From assembly GCA_025362235.1 (NCBI GenBank), contig JANYGZ010000037.1:1-55645 (forward strand): a DNA stretch of 55,645 bases, given 5' to 3'. The position numbers were made by a program, and so were the translations under genes. Position 1 is the stretch's first letter. The number at the start of each line of letters is the position of its first letter. The stretch comes from Ferruginibacter sp. (GTDB lineage: Bacteria; Bacteroidota; Bacteroidia; Chitinophagales; Chitinophagaceae). Positions 39,678 to 47,758 of the stretch are shown here, in pieces. The notes under the pieces were generated by a model that ran no database searches, was not told where the DNA came from, and saw nothing but the letters and a program-made list of their open reading frames with translations.

Positions 39678-40457
39678 TTAGTGTTCTCTGGTTGACAAAT
39701 AATTATAATCTTCCAATATCTTTTCTAAAAAATCAAAAGCGTACATATCAGTTGATACTTTTAATACACCTTGTACTTTATAAGCTACCCTGTTACACAT
39801 TTCAAAGTGATTATTTTTTGTAGTCTGGCTGATAACATTTTTAATGGTATTAATATCCCTGTCACTCAGCCGCAATACTTCAGGAAATGCCACTTTATAA
39901 TTATTTTCGGCTACATTAATAAAAATGGTATCGTTTACTGTTAAATTCGACCTGGTATTCACAACCACAGTTTCAGCTACAATATCTCCAAGGCGCTGGT
40001 TTTTGCGTGAAATACCCATGATGATGATAGATGTAATACCACCAATAAATAACCATGCAAGTCCTGTATAGCCATTGTTCCAAAAAAGTGTAAAAATTAT
40101 AAAACCCCATTCGTAAAAGCGCATAAACCATCTGAGCAGGTATTGGCCCAGCGTGGGTTCGCCGCCATCAAGACTAACTACTTTTATTTTTAATAATTTT
40201 TTTCCAACGGTTTGACCATTCATTAAAATTTCACTGGCGGTGGTGTAAAAAAGTGTAGGGATAACCAAAACAATCAATACCAGCCCCTTACTTCCTTCAC
40301 CTACTCTAAAGCCACCATACAAAAGGTATAAAATGCTGAACATGTATAATATCAATAATGTAAAATCAATAAAGTAGGCCAGCATCCTTTTATGAAATTC
40401 AGCAATTTCAAATTCTATATCAATATTAAAAGGCGTAGCTATTTGTATCACGGGCAT
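39678..40457 (-). CDS. RDD-domain membrane protein
   Basis: 259 residues. The RDD domain covers about 20-170: FHKRMLAYFIDFTLLILY at its start, the NGQTVGKKLLKIKVV motif after the second helix, and RLGDIVAETVVV at its end. A C-terminal soluble part of about 85 residues follows. RDD proteins are small membrane proteins, sometimes linked to ion or solute transport, with no firm function. It is divergent from the SpoIIM-led operon (about 247 bases between), an arrangement that suggests a shared process. Confidence 0.92.
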   Translation of the reverse strand: MPVIQIATPFNIDIEFEIAEFHKRMLAYFIDFTLLILYMFSILYLLYGGFRVGEGSKGLVLIVLVIPTLFYTTASEILMNGQTVGKKLLKIKVVSLDGGEPTLGQYLLRWFMRFYEWGFIIFTLFWNNGYTGLAWLFIGGITSIIIMGISRKNQRLGDIVAETVVVNTRSNLTVNDTIFINVAENNYKVAFPEVLRLSDRDINTIKNVISQTTKNNHFEMCNRVAYKVQGVLKVSTDMYAFDFLEKILEDYNYLSTREH

Positions 40458-40704
40458 TCTACAAATTACCTAATTAATTGCGTAAATAAAAAAATTATGC
40501 GCAATATTATTATCAATAATTACTATCCTTCCTGACAATTTATCATTGGCTGCTTATTATAATGGCTGCAAATATTTAGATTTTTTATCAACTGTTTAGG
40601 AACATCTTTTGGGCTGTTAGCATAGTCGGGGTATCCAATTGGCATTTATACAGAGATCGTCCGCAATAGTGATATTTAACACTAAATTTCTTTATTTTTA
40701 TCAC

Positions 40705-41718
40705 ATGCGTGAAGGAATGTTCATTAAAAAGAATGTTGATAAATGGAATAGCTACCAGCATGTACAAACAAACGACCCCGACGAAACAGCAGAACGTTTT
40801 ATTACTTTGGTAGATGATCTTTCATATGCAAAAACATTTTACCCTAAAAGCAAAGTAACCCGTTGGATAAATGGAATAGCTGCCGGTATTTATCAAAATA
40901 TCTATAAAAATAAAAAGGAAAAGTATTGGCGGGTTTTCACTTTTTGGAAATATGAATTACCGCTTTTATTTAAAAAATATCATAAAACTTTATTATTTAC
41001 TTTTTTTGTTTTTTTGTTGTTTATTTTAATTGGGGTATTTGGTTCTATAAAGGATGAAACTTTTATAAGGGGTGTATTGGGAGATAATTATGTAGATATG
41101 ACGGAAGAGAATATTGCCAGGGGTGATCCATTTGGTGTATATAAAAGCGATAACCCCTTTACTATGTTTGTGTACATTGCTATGAACAATAGTTTTGTAG
41201 CATTGCTGATGGTAATTGGCGGATTACTGGCAGGTATCGGTACAATTTTTGCCATGTGGCAAAACGGATTAATGTTGGGATGTTTCCAGTATATGTTTTT
41301 TTCAAAAGGCCTGGGTATAAGTTCTGTAATGGTAATATGGGTGCATGGTACATTGGAAATTCTGGCTTTTGTAATAGCCTCCACAGCAGGATTTATTATA
41401 GCCCAAGGCATTCTTTTTCCGGCTACTTTTTCCAGGATGGTTTCTTTTAAAATGGCCATTAAAGATGCCTTAAAAATAATGATTGTTTTAGTACCGGTAT
41501 TTATTATTGCTGCCTTCTTTGAAAGTTATGTAACCCATTTAATGAGCAATACTTTTGATAAAGAAAACAATATTGGCTTACCAGTGTGGGCCAGTGCTGT
41601 TATCCTTTTACTGTCATTGGCATTTATACTTTGGTACTTTGTTATTTACCCTATTCGTCTACATAAAAAAAATTATCAGTTGCAAAAGGATAGTTTTATA
41701 AAACTGCATTTAAAATAA
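40705..41718 (+). CDS. SpoIIM-family (stage II sporulation protein M-like) membrane protein
   Basis: 337 residues from the ATG at 40705 (MREGMFIKKNVDKW). The frame is open for 22 more codons to 40639, but the first part of that extension is unlike the family. Five to six membrane helices lie in about 95-325, with the family pattern NNSFVALLMVIGGLLAGIGT in the middle and HGTLEILAFVIAS after it. Despite the name it is widespread in non-sporulating bacteria. First gene of an operon with DUF4129, DUF4350, MoxR and DUF58 proteins; the spacing to the next gene is 2 bases. Confidence 0.9.
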   Translation: MREGMFIKKNVDKWNSYQHVQTNDPDETAERFITLVDDLSYAKTFYPKSKVTRWINGIAAGIYQNIYKNKKEKYWRVFTFWKYELPLLFKKYHKTLLFTFFVFLLFILIGVFGSIKDETFIRGVLGDNYVDMTEENIARGDPFGVYKSDNPFTMFVYIAMNNSFVALLMVIGGLLAGIGTIFAMWQNGLMLGCFQYMFFSKGLGISSVMVIWVHGTLEILAFVIASTAGFIIAQGILFPATFSRMVSFKMAIKDALKIMIVLVPVFIIAAFFESYVTHLMSNTFDKENNIGLPVWASAVILLLSLAFILWYFVIYPIRLHKKNYQLQKDSFIKLHLK

Positions 41719-41720
41719 AA

Positions 41721-42530
41721 ATGAGGTGTACAAAATTGCTCATATCCCTTTGCCTGTCTGTTCTTTGCAGCCTGCATTCCAGTGCACAGGATACTGATTA
41801 TGTGTATGCTGATTCTTCTGTTTTACGGGCTGATTCTTTATCATCAAGAACTTTAGTTTTCGATAAAAGCAACCAGCCGAATAAAAATTCGGTAATTGAC
41901 AGTTCTTTACAAAAAAACCAGGTTTCTATTATAAATGATTCAGCTGAAGCATTAAAAAATGCCAGGTCTTTCGCCTATGCTAAAAATTTAGATAGTATTT
42001 TAAAAGCTTTACAAAAAGAGCAACTTAGCAGGGCTGAACCAGCAAAGGAGCATATTTCGTGGCTGGAAAGATTTTTATTTTCATCTTTCACAAAAGTTTT
42101 TTTCTGGATAATAGCTTGCTTTTTTATTTTATTTATTTTATACAAACTTTTTTTTACTGCTGGTATTTTTCAGCGGCAAACTGCCAGCAACAATGTTACC
42201 TTTATACCGGTGGAGGAAGAGCATTTATTGGCAACCACAGATTATAATAATTTGATAACCCAGGCAGCGGCGGCTAAAAATTACCGGCTGGCTACCAGGT
42301 ATCATTACCTGCAGACATTACAAAAATTAGCTTTAAAAAATGCTATACTATTTGCACCTGAAAAAACCAATTACCAATATATAATGGAATTGTTTGGCAA
42401 ACCATACAAGGATGAATTTATTTCCTTAACAATAAACTATGAATATGCCTGGTATGGTGGATTTGAGATGAATGAAATTATTTTTACTACCATTCAAAAT
42501 AATTTTAAACAGTTTAAGAATCAATTATAA
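41721..42530 (+). CDS. DUF4129-domain membrane protein
   Basis: 269 residues. A signal peptide (1-22, ending SSAQ) leads to an extracytoplasmic part, then one membrane helix (about 125-145), then a cytoplasmic DUF4129 domain (about 175-265) with the conserved ending YEYAWYGGFEMNE. DUF4129 is typically found at the C-terminus of transglutaminase-like proteins or alone in MoxR/DUF58 operons. Function unknown. The start is 2 bases after the SpoIIM stop and the DUF4350 frame begins 5 bases after its stop, so the genes are tightly coupled. Confidence 0.88.
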   Translation: MRCTKLLISLCLSVLCSLHSSAQDTDYVYADSSVLRADSLSSRTLVFDKSNQPNKNSVIDSSLQKNQVSIINDSAEALKNARSFAYAKNLDSILKALQKEQLSRAEPAKEHISWLERFLFSSFTKVFFWIIACFFILFILYKLFFTAGIFQRQTASNNVTFIPVEEEHLLATTDYNNLITQAAAAKNYRLATRYHYLQTLQKLALKNAILFAPEKTNYQYIMELFGKPYKDEFISLTINYEYAWYGGFEMNEIIFTTIQNNFKQFKNQL

Positions 42531-42535
42531 TTATT

Positions 42536-43870
42536 TTGAGAAGACGCACTTTATATTGTTACATTTCAAATTGCCGCTACGGGTTTCGGCCGGTGGGGAC
42601 ACCGGCCGAGGCTGAGCCGTGGTTGGAGCCCCCACCAACCACTTGTTGCAGCAACAGGTTGGAAAACACCCCTTTATATTGTTGCATTCTTTTATTGCTG
42701 GTATTATTTTTTGCATCCTGCGGCAAAAAGCAACTTGTATTGCCACCTTTAAAAGAAACTTTTTCGAAAAGAGATAAAAACCCTTTCGGCAGTTATGTTT
42801 TTTACAACCAGTTGAAGCAGTTATATTATAACAATGAAATAAATACCGAAAAACAAAACTTTGAAACTGTTTGGCAAAATATTTCTGATACAGCTGCTGT
42901 ATATATTTTAATCAGCAAAAATTTATTTCTTTCTCAAGCAGGCCAAAGATCAATGCTTCAATATGTAAATGAAGGCAACAGTTTATTCATCAGCAGCGAA
43001 AACATTGATGGCAGTTTGCTTGATTCACTCGGTTGCATAGAGGCCCCGCCTTTATTTGTCAATGGCGCTTTGTCAGATATACAAACAACTTCGGTAAAAA
43101 TGGATACCGCTTTTTTTGAAGATACGTCAGCATATAGTTATTATTATTTACCGTTAAGCAATCATTTTAAAAGTTACGATACCAGTATTACCAATGTGCT
43201 GGGAACAAATGCCGCCGGCAAGGCAAATTTTATTGAAGTGTTTTATGGCAAAGGAAGGTTTTATCTTCATTGTGAACCAAGGGCTTTGAGTAATTATTTT
43301 TTATTGCAAAAAGCAAATTATCAATACCTGCAAAATATTTTCCAGCCTGGCAGCACAACACCGGAGCATGTATATTGGGATGATTATTATAACAAAAAAA
43401 ATTACCCGCCCAACAGTATGGGAAGTAAAAATGCGGTAGGCTTATTGCTGCAATACCCTGCAACAGCATGGGCTTTTTGGCTGGCACTGATTTTACTGGC
43501 GCTGTATATTTTGTTTGGCGGAAAACGCCGGCAACGCATTATAGAAAAAATTTTACCCAATACCAATACCACGGTTGCGTTTACAGAAACAGTTGGCCGG
43601 TTATATTTACAAAAAAAGGATAACCGCAATATTGCGCAAAAAATGATCACTTATTTTCAGGAGCATATCCGAAAACAATATTATTTAAATACCAACCAGG
43701 TAAACGATGATTTTATTACAGCGCTCAGTAGAAAAGCCAATGTGCCAAAAGAAATTACAGCAGCTTTATTTCAATCAATTGACCTTGTACACAATTCATC
43801 TGAAGTAAGCGATCAGCAATTATTATTATTAAGCCAGCAAATTGAATATTTTTATAAAAATAAAATCTAA
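42536..43870 (+). CDS. DUF4350-domain lipoprotein with an in-frame palindromic insertion near its start
   Basis: 444 codons from TTG at 42536. The main part (about 70-390) is the DUF4350 fold: FSKRDKNPFGSYVFYNQL, then YVNEGNSLFISSENID, and a C-terminal membrane helix (about 304-322) with a cytoplasmic tail. A lipobox FASC follows CCILLLLVLF at about 50-62. The N-terminus is disrupted. Codons 1-10 (MRRRTLYCYI) and codons 42-51 (LENTPLYCCI) are duplicate copies 123 bp apart, separated by GC-rich palindromes. Removing the 123 bp gives a neat signal with three Arg and then ILLLLVLFFASC. A TTG at 42659 is a possible later start that bypasses the insert. Whether export still works is unknown. It overlaps the MoxR ATG by one base. 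Confidence 0.82.
   Translation: MRRRTLYCYISNCRYGFRPVGTPAEAEPWLEPPPTTCCSNRLENTPLYCCILLLLVLFFASCGKKQLVLPPLKETFSKRDKNPFGSYVFYNQLKQLYYNNEINTEKQNFETVWQNISDTAAVYILISKNLFLSQAGQRSMLQYVNEGNSLFISSENIDGSLLDSLGCIEAPPLFVNGALSDIQTTSVKMDTAFFEDTSAYSYYYLPLSNHFKSYDTSITNVLGTNAAGKANFIEVFYGKGRFYLHCEPRALSNYFLLQKANYQYLQNIFQPGSTTPEHVYWDDYYNKKNYPPNSMGSKNAVGLLLQYPATAWAFWLALILLALYILFGGKRRQRIIEKILPNTNTTVAFTETVGRLYLQKKDNRNIAQKMITYFQEHIRKQYYLNTNQVNDDFITALSRKANVPKEITAALFQSIDLVHNSSEVSDQQLLLLSQQIEYFYKNKI
42568..42658. repeat. Inserted GC-rich triple palindrome inside the DUF4350 gene
   Basis: Three successive palindromes: a 10-bp stem TCGGCCGGTG / CACCGGCCGA (42586-42609), an 8-bp stem GTGGTTGG / CCAACCAC (42619-42642), and TGTTGC-A-GCAACA (42644-42656). 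The block is far richer in G and C than the surrounding genes. A 17-bp direct repeat with one mismatch flanks it (CTTTATATTGTTACATT at 42549-42565 and its copy at 42672-42688). The offset is 123 bp, so the reading frame is kept. It resembles a REP-type or miniature transposable element. Confidence 0.7.
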
Positions 43871-44847
43871 TGGAAGCAGATGTTTTTCACCAACGCACTA
43901 ACCTATCGGGCCTAAACGAACGGATACATGCAATAAGAAATGAAATAGGTAAAGTGATAATTGGCCAGCACAAAATGCTTGATCTGTTAATGATCGGATT
44001 ATTATGCGACGGGCATATTTTAATTGAGGGAGTGCCGGGTGTGGCAAAAACGCTTACCGCAAAACTGATGGCAAAAGTTATTGATGTAGATTTTAGCAGG
44101 ATACAATTTACCCCTGATTTAATGCCGAGTGATGTAGTGGGCACATCTGTATTTAACCCAAAAGAAGGCGATTTTTATTTTAAGCCGGGCCCGGTTTTTA
44201 GTAATATTGTTTTAATAGATGAAATTAACAGGGCTCCTGCTAAAACCCAGGCTGCATTATTTGAAGTAATGGAAGAGCGGCAGGTAACTGTTGACGGAGT
44301 TACGCATGAAATGCGTTTTCCTTTTATTATTCTTGCTACGCAAAACCCAGTAGAACAGGAGGGTACCTACCGTTTGCCGGAAGCCCAGCTGGACCGCTTT
44401 ATTTTTAAAATTGATGTGCAGTATCCAAACCTGCAGGAAGAAATAGGCATATTACAAAGCCAGCACCTGACCCCGCAGGCACAACTGCTGAGCCAGGTAA
44501 ATAAAATTGTATCCTCTTTTGAAATTCAGGAATATAGAAGCATACTGCAATCTATTATTGTTGAACCTAAATTGATTGAATTTATTGCCAGGATTGTTAT
44601 TGAAACCCGCAATAATCCTGCATTATATCTTGGTGCTTCCCCCAGGGCATCATTGGCAATTTTAAAAGCTTCCAAAGCCAATGCCGCCATAAAGGGCAGA
44701 GATTTTGTTACACCTGAAGACGTTTTGGAAATGGCAACACCTGTATTAAGGCACCGCATCATTCTTACACCCGAAAAAGAAATGGAAGGAATTACCCCCG
44801 ATGAACTGATTGAAAGCATTGTAAAAACTATCGAAGTACCCAGGTAA
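43870..44847 (+). CDS. MoxR-family AAA+ ATPase
   Basis: 325 residues. Walker A GVPGVAKT is at 54-61, Walker B and DEINRAP follow (NIVLIDEINRAPAKTQAALFEVMEE), and the sensor region is IILATQNPVEQEGTYRLPEAQLDRF, all hallmarks of MoxR. These AAA+ proteins act as chaperones with von Willebrand-type or DUF58 partners. The start overlaps the DUF4350 stop by one base (TAATG). The DUF58 gene follows after 51 bases, the classic MoxR-DUF58 pair. Confidence 0.97.
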   Translation: MEADVFHQRTNLSGLNERIHAIRNEIGKVIIGQHKMLDLLMIGLLCDGHILIEGVPGVAKTLTAKLMAKVIDVDFSRIQFTPDLMPSDVVGTSVFNPKEGDFYFKPGPVFSNIVLIDEINRAPAKTQAALFEVMEERQVTVDGVTHEMRFPFIILATQNPVEQEGTYRLPEAQLDRFIFKIDVQYPNLQEEIGILQSQHLTPQAQLLSQVNKIVSSFEIQEYRSILQSIIVEPKLIEFIARIVIETRNNPALYLGASPRASLAILKASKANAAIKGRDFVTPEDVLEMATPVLRHRIILTPEKEMEGITPDELIESIVKTIEVPR

Positions 44848-44898
44848 TAATCCGGCTAACAACAACAGTAAATTTTATTCAGCTTTTTCTATTAACTT

Positions 44899-46242
44899 AT
44901 GACATTTATAAAAAAATATATCGGTGCACTTTTTTTAACCCCGCGTTTTTATTTGGTAGTGGGCGCTTGTATTGTTTTATTTATTGTATCTTTTTTTTAT
45001 ACTCCCTTATTAATTGTTCCCCAAATTGGCTGGTATGTAATAGTAATGCTGTTATTGATTGATTACTTCTTTCTGTTTATTACGGGCAAAATGCCGCTGG
45101 TAAAAAGAGTTACAGCAGACAGGTTTAGTAACAGTGATGAAAATAAAGTGACATTACAGGTTAGCAATATGATGGGTTTTGAATTAGACTTCGAAATTAT
45201 TGATGAGTTGCCTGTTCAGTTTCAAAAAAGAGACTGGATTTTATACCAGCATCTTGCACCCTTTCAACAAAAAAATATTGTTTATTCTGTAAGGCCAACC
45301 GAAAGAGGAGAATACTATTTCGGCAACATTATTGTTTATGTAAAATCAGCGCTTGGCTTGTTAATGCGCAGGCATACTATTGCTGCTGAAGTAATGGTAC
45401 CGGTTTATCCTTCGTTTATGCAACTACGTAAGTACGAGCTGTTATCTAAAACAACCATCCAATCGGAACATGGTAATACAAGAATGCGTAAAATCGGCCA
45501 CAGTATGGAGTTTGAACAGATAAAGGAATATGTGAGGGGCGATGATATTAGAACGATTAACTGGAAAGCTACAGCCCGAAGGTCATCATTAATGATAAAT
45601 AATTATACTGAAGAAAAAAGCCAGCAGGTGTATTGTGTTATTGATAAAGGCCGTTTAATGAAAATGCCCTTTGGTAATTTAAGCCTGCTTGACTATGCTA
45701 TTAACAGTACGTTGGTTTTAAGTAATGTTTGTTTACAAAAACAGGATAAAGTAGGGCTGATAACTTTTGCAAACAAAATAGGTACCGTATTGGCTGCAGA
45801 CAGGAAGCCTATACAAAGGGCCAATATTCTGCAGTTTTTGTATAACCAGGAAACACAATTTTTGGAAAGCGATTATGAAATGCTTTACCTGCAGATACGG
45901 AGCAGGATAAAACAAAGAAGCCTGCTAATATTATTTGCCAATTTTGAATCACTATCGGGTTTAAAGCGTCAGTTGAATTACTTAAGGTCCATAGCAAAGC
46001 ATCATTTATTGCTGGTAATATTTTTTGAAAATACAGAATTAAAACAACTCTCCCTGATGCATGCAGCAAACCTTGAAGAAGTGTATGTAAAAACAATTGC
46101 AGAAAAATTTGCTTTTGAAAAAAGGCTGATTGTAAAAGAGCTGTCAAACCACGGTATCCTTTCTATTTTAACCACACCAGAAAATTTAACGGTAAGCACT
46201 ATCAATAAATATTTAGAGCTAAAAGCACGGCAGGCTATTTAA
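44899..46242 (+). CDS. DUF58-domain protein
   Basis: 447 residues. Two membrane helices (about 10-60) are followed by a beta-rich region (about 65-165) and the DUF58 signature YVRGDDIRTINWKATARR at about 211-228. A von Willebrand A-like fold follows (CVIDKGRLM). It is the usual partner of MoxR ATPases, and the two may assemble or remodel membrane complexes; the role here is unknown. Last gene of the SpoIIM-DUF4129-DUF4350-MoxR-DUF58 run, just upstream of the GxxExxY element. Confidence 0.94.
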   Translation: MTFIKKYIGALFLTPRFYLVVGACIVLFIVSFFYTPLLIVPQIGWYVIVMLLLIDYFFLFITGKMPLVKRVTADRFSNSDENKVTLQVSNMMGFELDFEIIDELPVQFQKRDWILYQHLAPFQQKNIVYSVRPTERGEYYFGNIIVYVKSALGLLMRRHTIAAEVMVPVYPSFMQLRKYELLSKTTIQSEHGNTRMRKIGHSMEFEQIKEYVRGDDIRTINWKATARRSSLMINNYTEEKSQQVYCVIDKGRLMKMPFGNLSLLDYAINSTLVLSNVCLQKQDKVGLITFANKIGTVLAADRKPIQRANILQFLYNQETQFLESDYEMLYLQIRSRIKQRSLLILFANFESLSGLKRQLNYLRSIAKHHLLLVIFFENTELKQLSLMHAANLEEVYVKTIAEKFAFEKRLIVKELSNHGILSILTTPENLTVSTINKYLELKARQAI

Positions 46243-46403
46243 TTGTTTTTACTTTCAAATTGTATTGCCTGATTCAAAATGGATATATGCCTTTGTAGTT
46301 TATTTGTGCATTTATGCTCCCGCAGATTGCGCAGATTTACGCAGAAATAATTAATGATTTTTTATGGCTACAGATTATGCCGGCCTTCGCAAAAAAATAT
46401 TTT

Positions 46404-46411
46404 TATATTTG
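46404..46411 (+). promoter_or_regulatory. -7 promoter box of the GxxExxY gene
   Basis: TATATTTG is an exact match to TAnnTTTG and lies 17 bases before the ATG at 46429. It is inside the element, so the gene brings its own promoter. Confidence 0.5.
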
Positions 46412-46428
46412 AACATAATTTATTTTGT

Positions 46429-46806
46429 ATGGATGAAAATGAAATTTCATATTTAATCAGGGGAGCTATTTTTAAGGTTTATAATGAACTTGGTCCCGGT
46501 TTGCTTGAAAGTGTTTACCAGTATATTTTAAAATATGAGTTAGGGAAATCAGGTTTAAATGTAAAATCAGAAGTAGTATTGCCTGTTTATTATGATGGTA
46601 TAAAACACGATATTGGGTTTAGGCTGGACTTATTAGTTGAGAATAAAGTTATCATTGAATTAAAGTCGGTTGAAGAATTACAAAAGGTGCATCATAAACA
46701 ATTGCTGACATATTTAAAACTCTCAAAATTAAAGTTGGGTATTTTTGTAAATTTTAATGCTGATGATATTTCTAAGAGTATTTTCCGAAAAGTAAATGGG
46801 AAATAA
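46429..46806 (+). CDS. GxxExxY protein (PD-(D/E)XK nuclease-like family)
   Basis: 125 residues from the ATG at 46429 (MDENEISYLIRGAIFKVYNELG). The frame is open 25 codons further upstream, but that stretch contains the promoter box and is not family-like. The name-giving motif GLLESVY is at about 24-30, and the nuclease-like core is seen in FRLDLLVENKVIIELKS (Asp ... ELK). The family is related to PD-(D/E)XK nucleases, and its function is unknown. The gene is enclosed by inverted CGCAGA-unit repeats. Confidence 0.92.
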   Translation: MDENEISYLIRGAIFKVYNELGPGLLESVYQYILKYELGKSGLNVKSEVVLPVYYDGIKHDIGFRLDLLVENKVIIELKSVEELQKVHHKQLLTYLKLSKLKLGIFVNFNADDISKSIFRKVNGK

Positions 46807-46808
46807 TT

Positions 46809-46842
46809 AGCTCCCGCAGATAGCGCAGATTGCCGCAGAGGT
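46809..46842 (+). repeat. Internal copy of the CGCAGA-unit repeat
   Basis: AGCTCCCGCAGATAGCGCAG and the following bases repeat the left end of the element in the same orientation, three bases after the GxxExxY stop. With the inverted right end (46892-46925) it makes a long hairpin, so a transcript leaving the gene could fold strongly here. Confidence 0.6.
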
Positions 46843-46928
46843 ATTTTTGGATAATTTGTTGCCGTATATGAAGTTGGTTTTCGCAGATATTTTTCTGCGT
46901 TAATCTGCGCTATCTGCGGGAGCATAGT

Positions 46929-46936
46929 TACCTTCG
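46929..46936 (+). promoter_or_regulatory. Putative -7 box of truB
   Basis: TACCTTCG is one mismatch from TAnnTTTG and ends 12 bases before the TTG at 46949. It begins only three bases outside the right end of the GxxExxY element, so the element lies right next to it. Confidence 0.35.
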
Positions 46937-46948
46937 CAAAAAATACTA

Positions 46949-47758
46949 TTGGCCCGCAAAGAAACATACCGCTTAAAACACGCCGCTAAATTTTCTGATG
47001 AAAAAGTTCCTGCAAAGAAAGAACGTAAGGAACGGGTTGCAATTAACCCTGCAATACAACTGCCTTATGCAGAAGGTAAAATGTTATTGATTGATAAGCC
47101 CATGCATTGGACATCTTTTGACGTAGTGCGTAAACTACGCAGCATGTTACAAATAAAAAAGATTGGCCATGCCGGTACCTTAGACCCTTTGGCAACAGGG
47201 TTATTAATTGTTTGCACCGGAAAATTTACAAAAAAAATAAACGAATATATGACCCGTGAAAAAGAATATACCGGCCATTTTGTTTTAGGGGCTGTTACCC
47301 CAACATTTGATCTTGAAAGCGAGCCGGCCGAGTTTAAAGATTATTTAGGGTTAACAGAGACGGAAATAAAAAATACAACGATACAGTTCACAGGTACCAT
47401 CAATCAAATGCCACCCATTTACTCTGCAATAAAAAAAGATGGTATTGCTTTATATGAACTGGCCAGAAAAGGTATTGCCGTACAACCAGAGCCACGCCAG
47501 GTAACCATCCATTCATTTGAAATTACAGCCATCAACTTGCCAATAGTGCAATTTAAAGTTGTTTGCTCAACGGGTACGTACATACGTAGTTTAGCAAATG
47601 ATTTTGGAGCTGCATTAGGTTGTGGTGGTTATTTGGGCAGTTTACGCAGAACAAGAATTGGCGAACTGGATGTAAACAACGCTGTAGATTTAAATGAATT
47701 GATGAAACAACTGAACCCTGAAAATAATATTGATACAGCAGTAGTAACAACTGCCTAA
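46949..47758 (+). CDS. truB: tRNA pseudouridine(55) synthase
   Basis: 269 residues from TTG at 46949. The catalytic Asp is D79 in [12 protein letters not shown], preceded by [18 protein letters not shown] and followed by the family motifs [18 protein letters not shown] and [14 protein letters not shown]. The enzyme makes pseudouridine at position 55 of tRNAs. An ATG at 47081 is an alternative start that begins right at the conserved core. The 44 residues before it are Lys/Arg-rich but look coding, and the promoter box fits the TTG. The stop overlaps that of tamL by 4 bases in convergent orientation. Confidence 0.93.
   Translation: MARKETYRLKHAAKFSDEKVPAKKERKERVAINPAIQLPYAEGKMLLIDKPMHWTSFDVVRKLRSMLQIKKIGHAGTLDPLATGLLIVCTGKFTKKINEYMTREKEYTGHFVLGAVTPTFDLESEPAEFKDYLGLTETEIKNTTIQFTGTINQMPPIYSAIKKDGIALYELARKGIAVQPEPRQVTIHSFEITAINLPIVQFKVVCSTGTYIRSLANDFGAALGCGGYLGSLRRTRIGELDVNNAVDLNELMKQLNPENNIDTAVVTTA

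Larger units (their letters stand above)
46314..46925. mobile_element. 612-bp GxxExxY element with 34-bp terminal inverted repeats
   Basis: The left end 46314-46347 (ATGCTCCCGCAGATTGCGCA, then GATTTACGCAGAAA) and the inverse of the right end 46892-46925 match at 32 of 34 positions. Each end is built from three CGCAGA units spaced 9 and 10 bp. Between the ends are one GxxExxY gene and a third copy at 46809-46842 in the left-end orientation. No target-site duplication is obvious at the borders. No transposase other than the GxxExxY protein is present, so mobility is inferred only from the ends. Confidence 0.65.

Noticed and set aside
46810..46925. The hairpin after the GxxExxY gene as an intrinsic terminator
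   Set aside because: Stem arms are far apart (about 50 bases between) and there is no T-run after the second arm; it is better explained as repeat ends.
46384..46945. CCTTCGCAAAAAA repeated at 46384 and 46931 as a target-site duplication of the GxxExxY element
   Set aside because: The left copy lies inside the inverted-repeat ends, not directly outside them, and the motif resembles a Bacteroidota promoter downstream region, which explains its presence twice.
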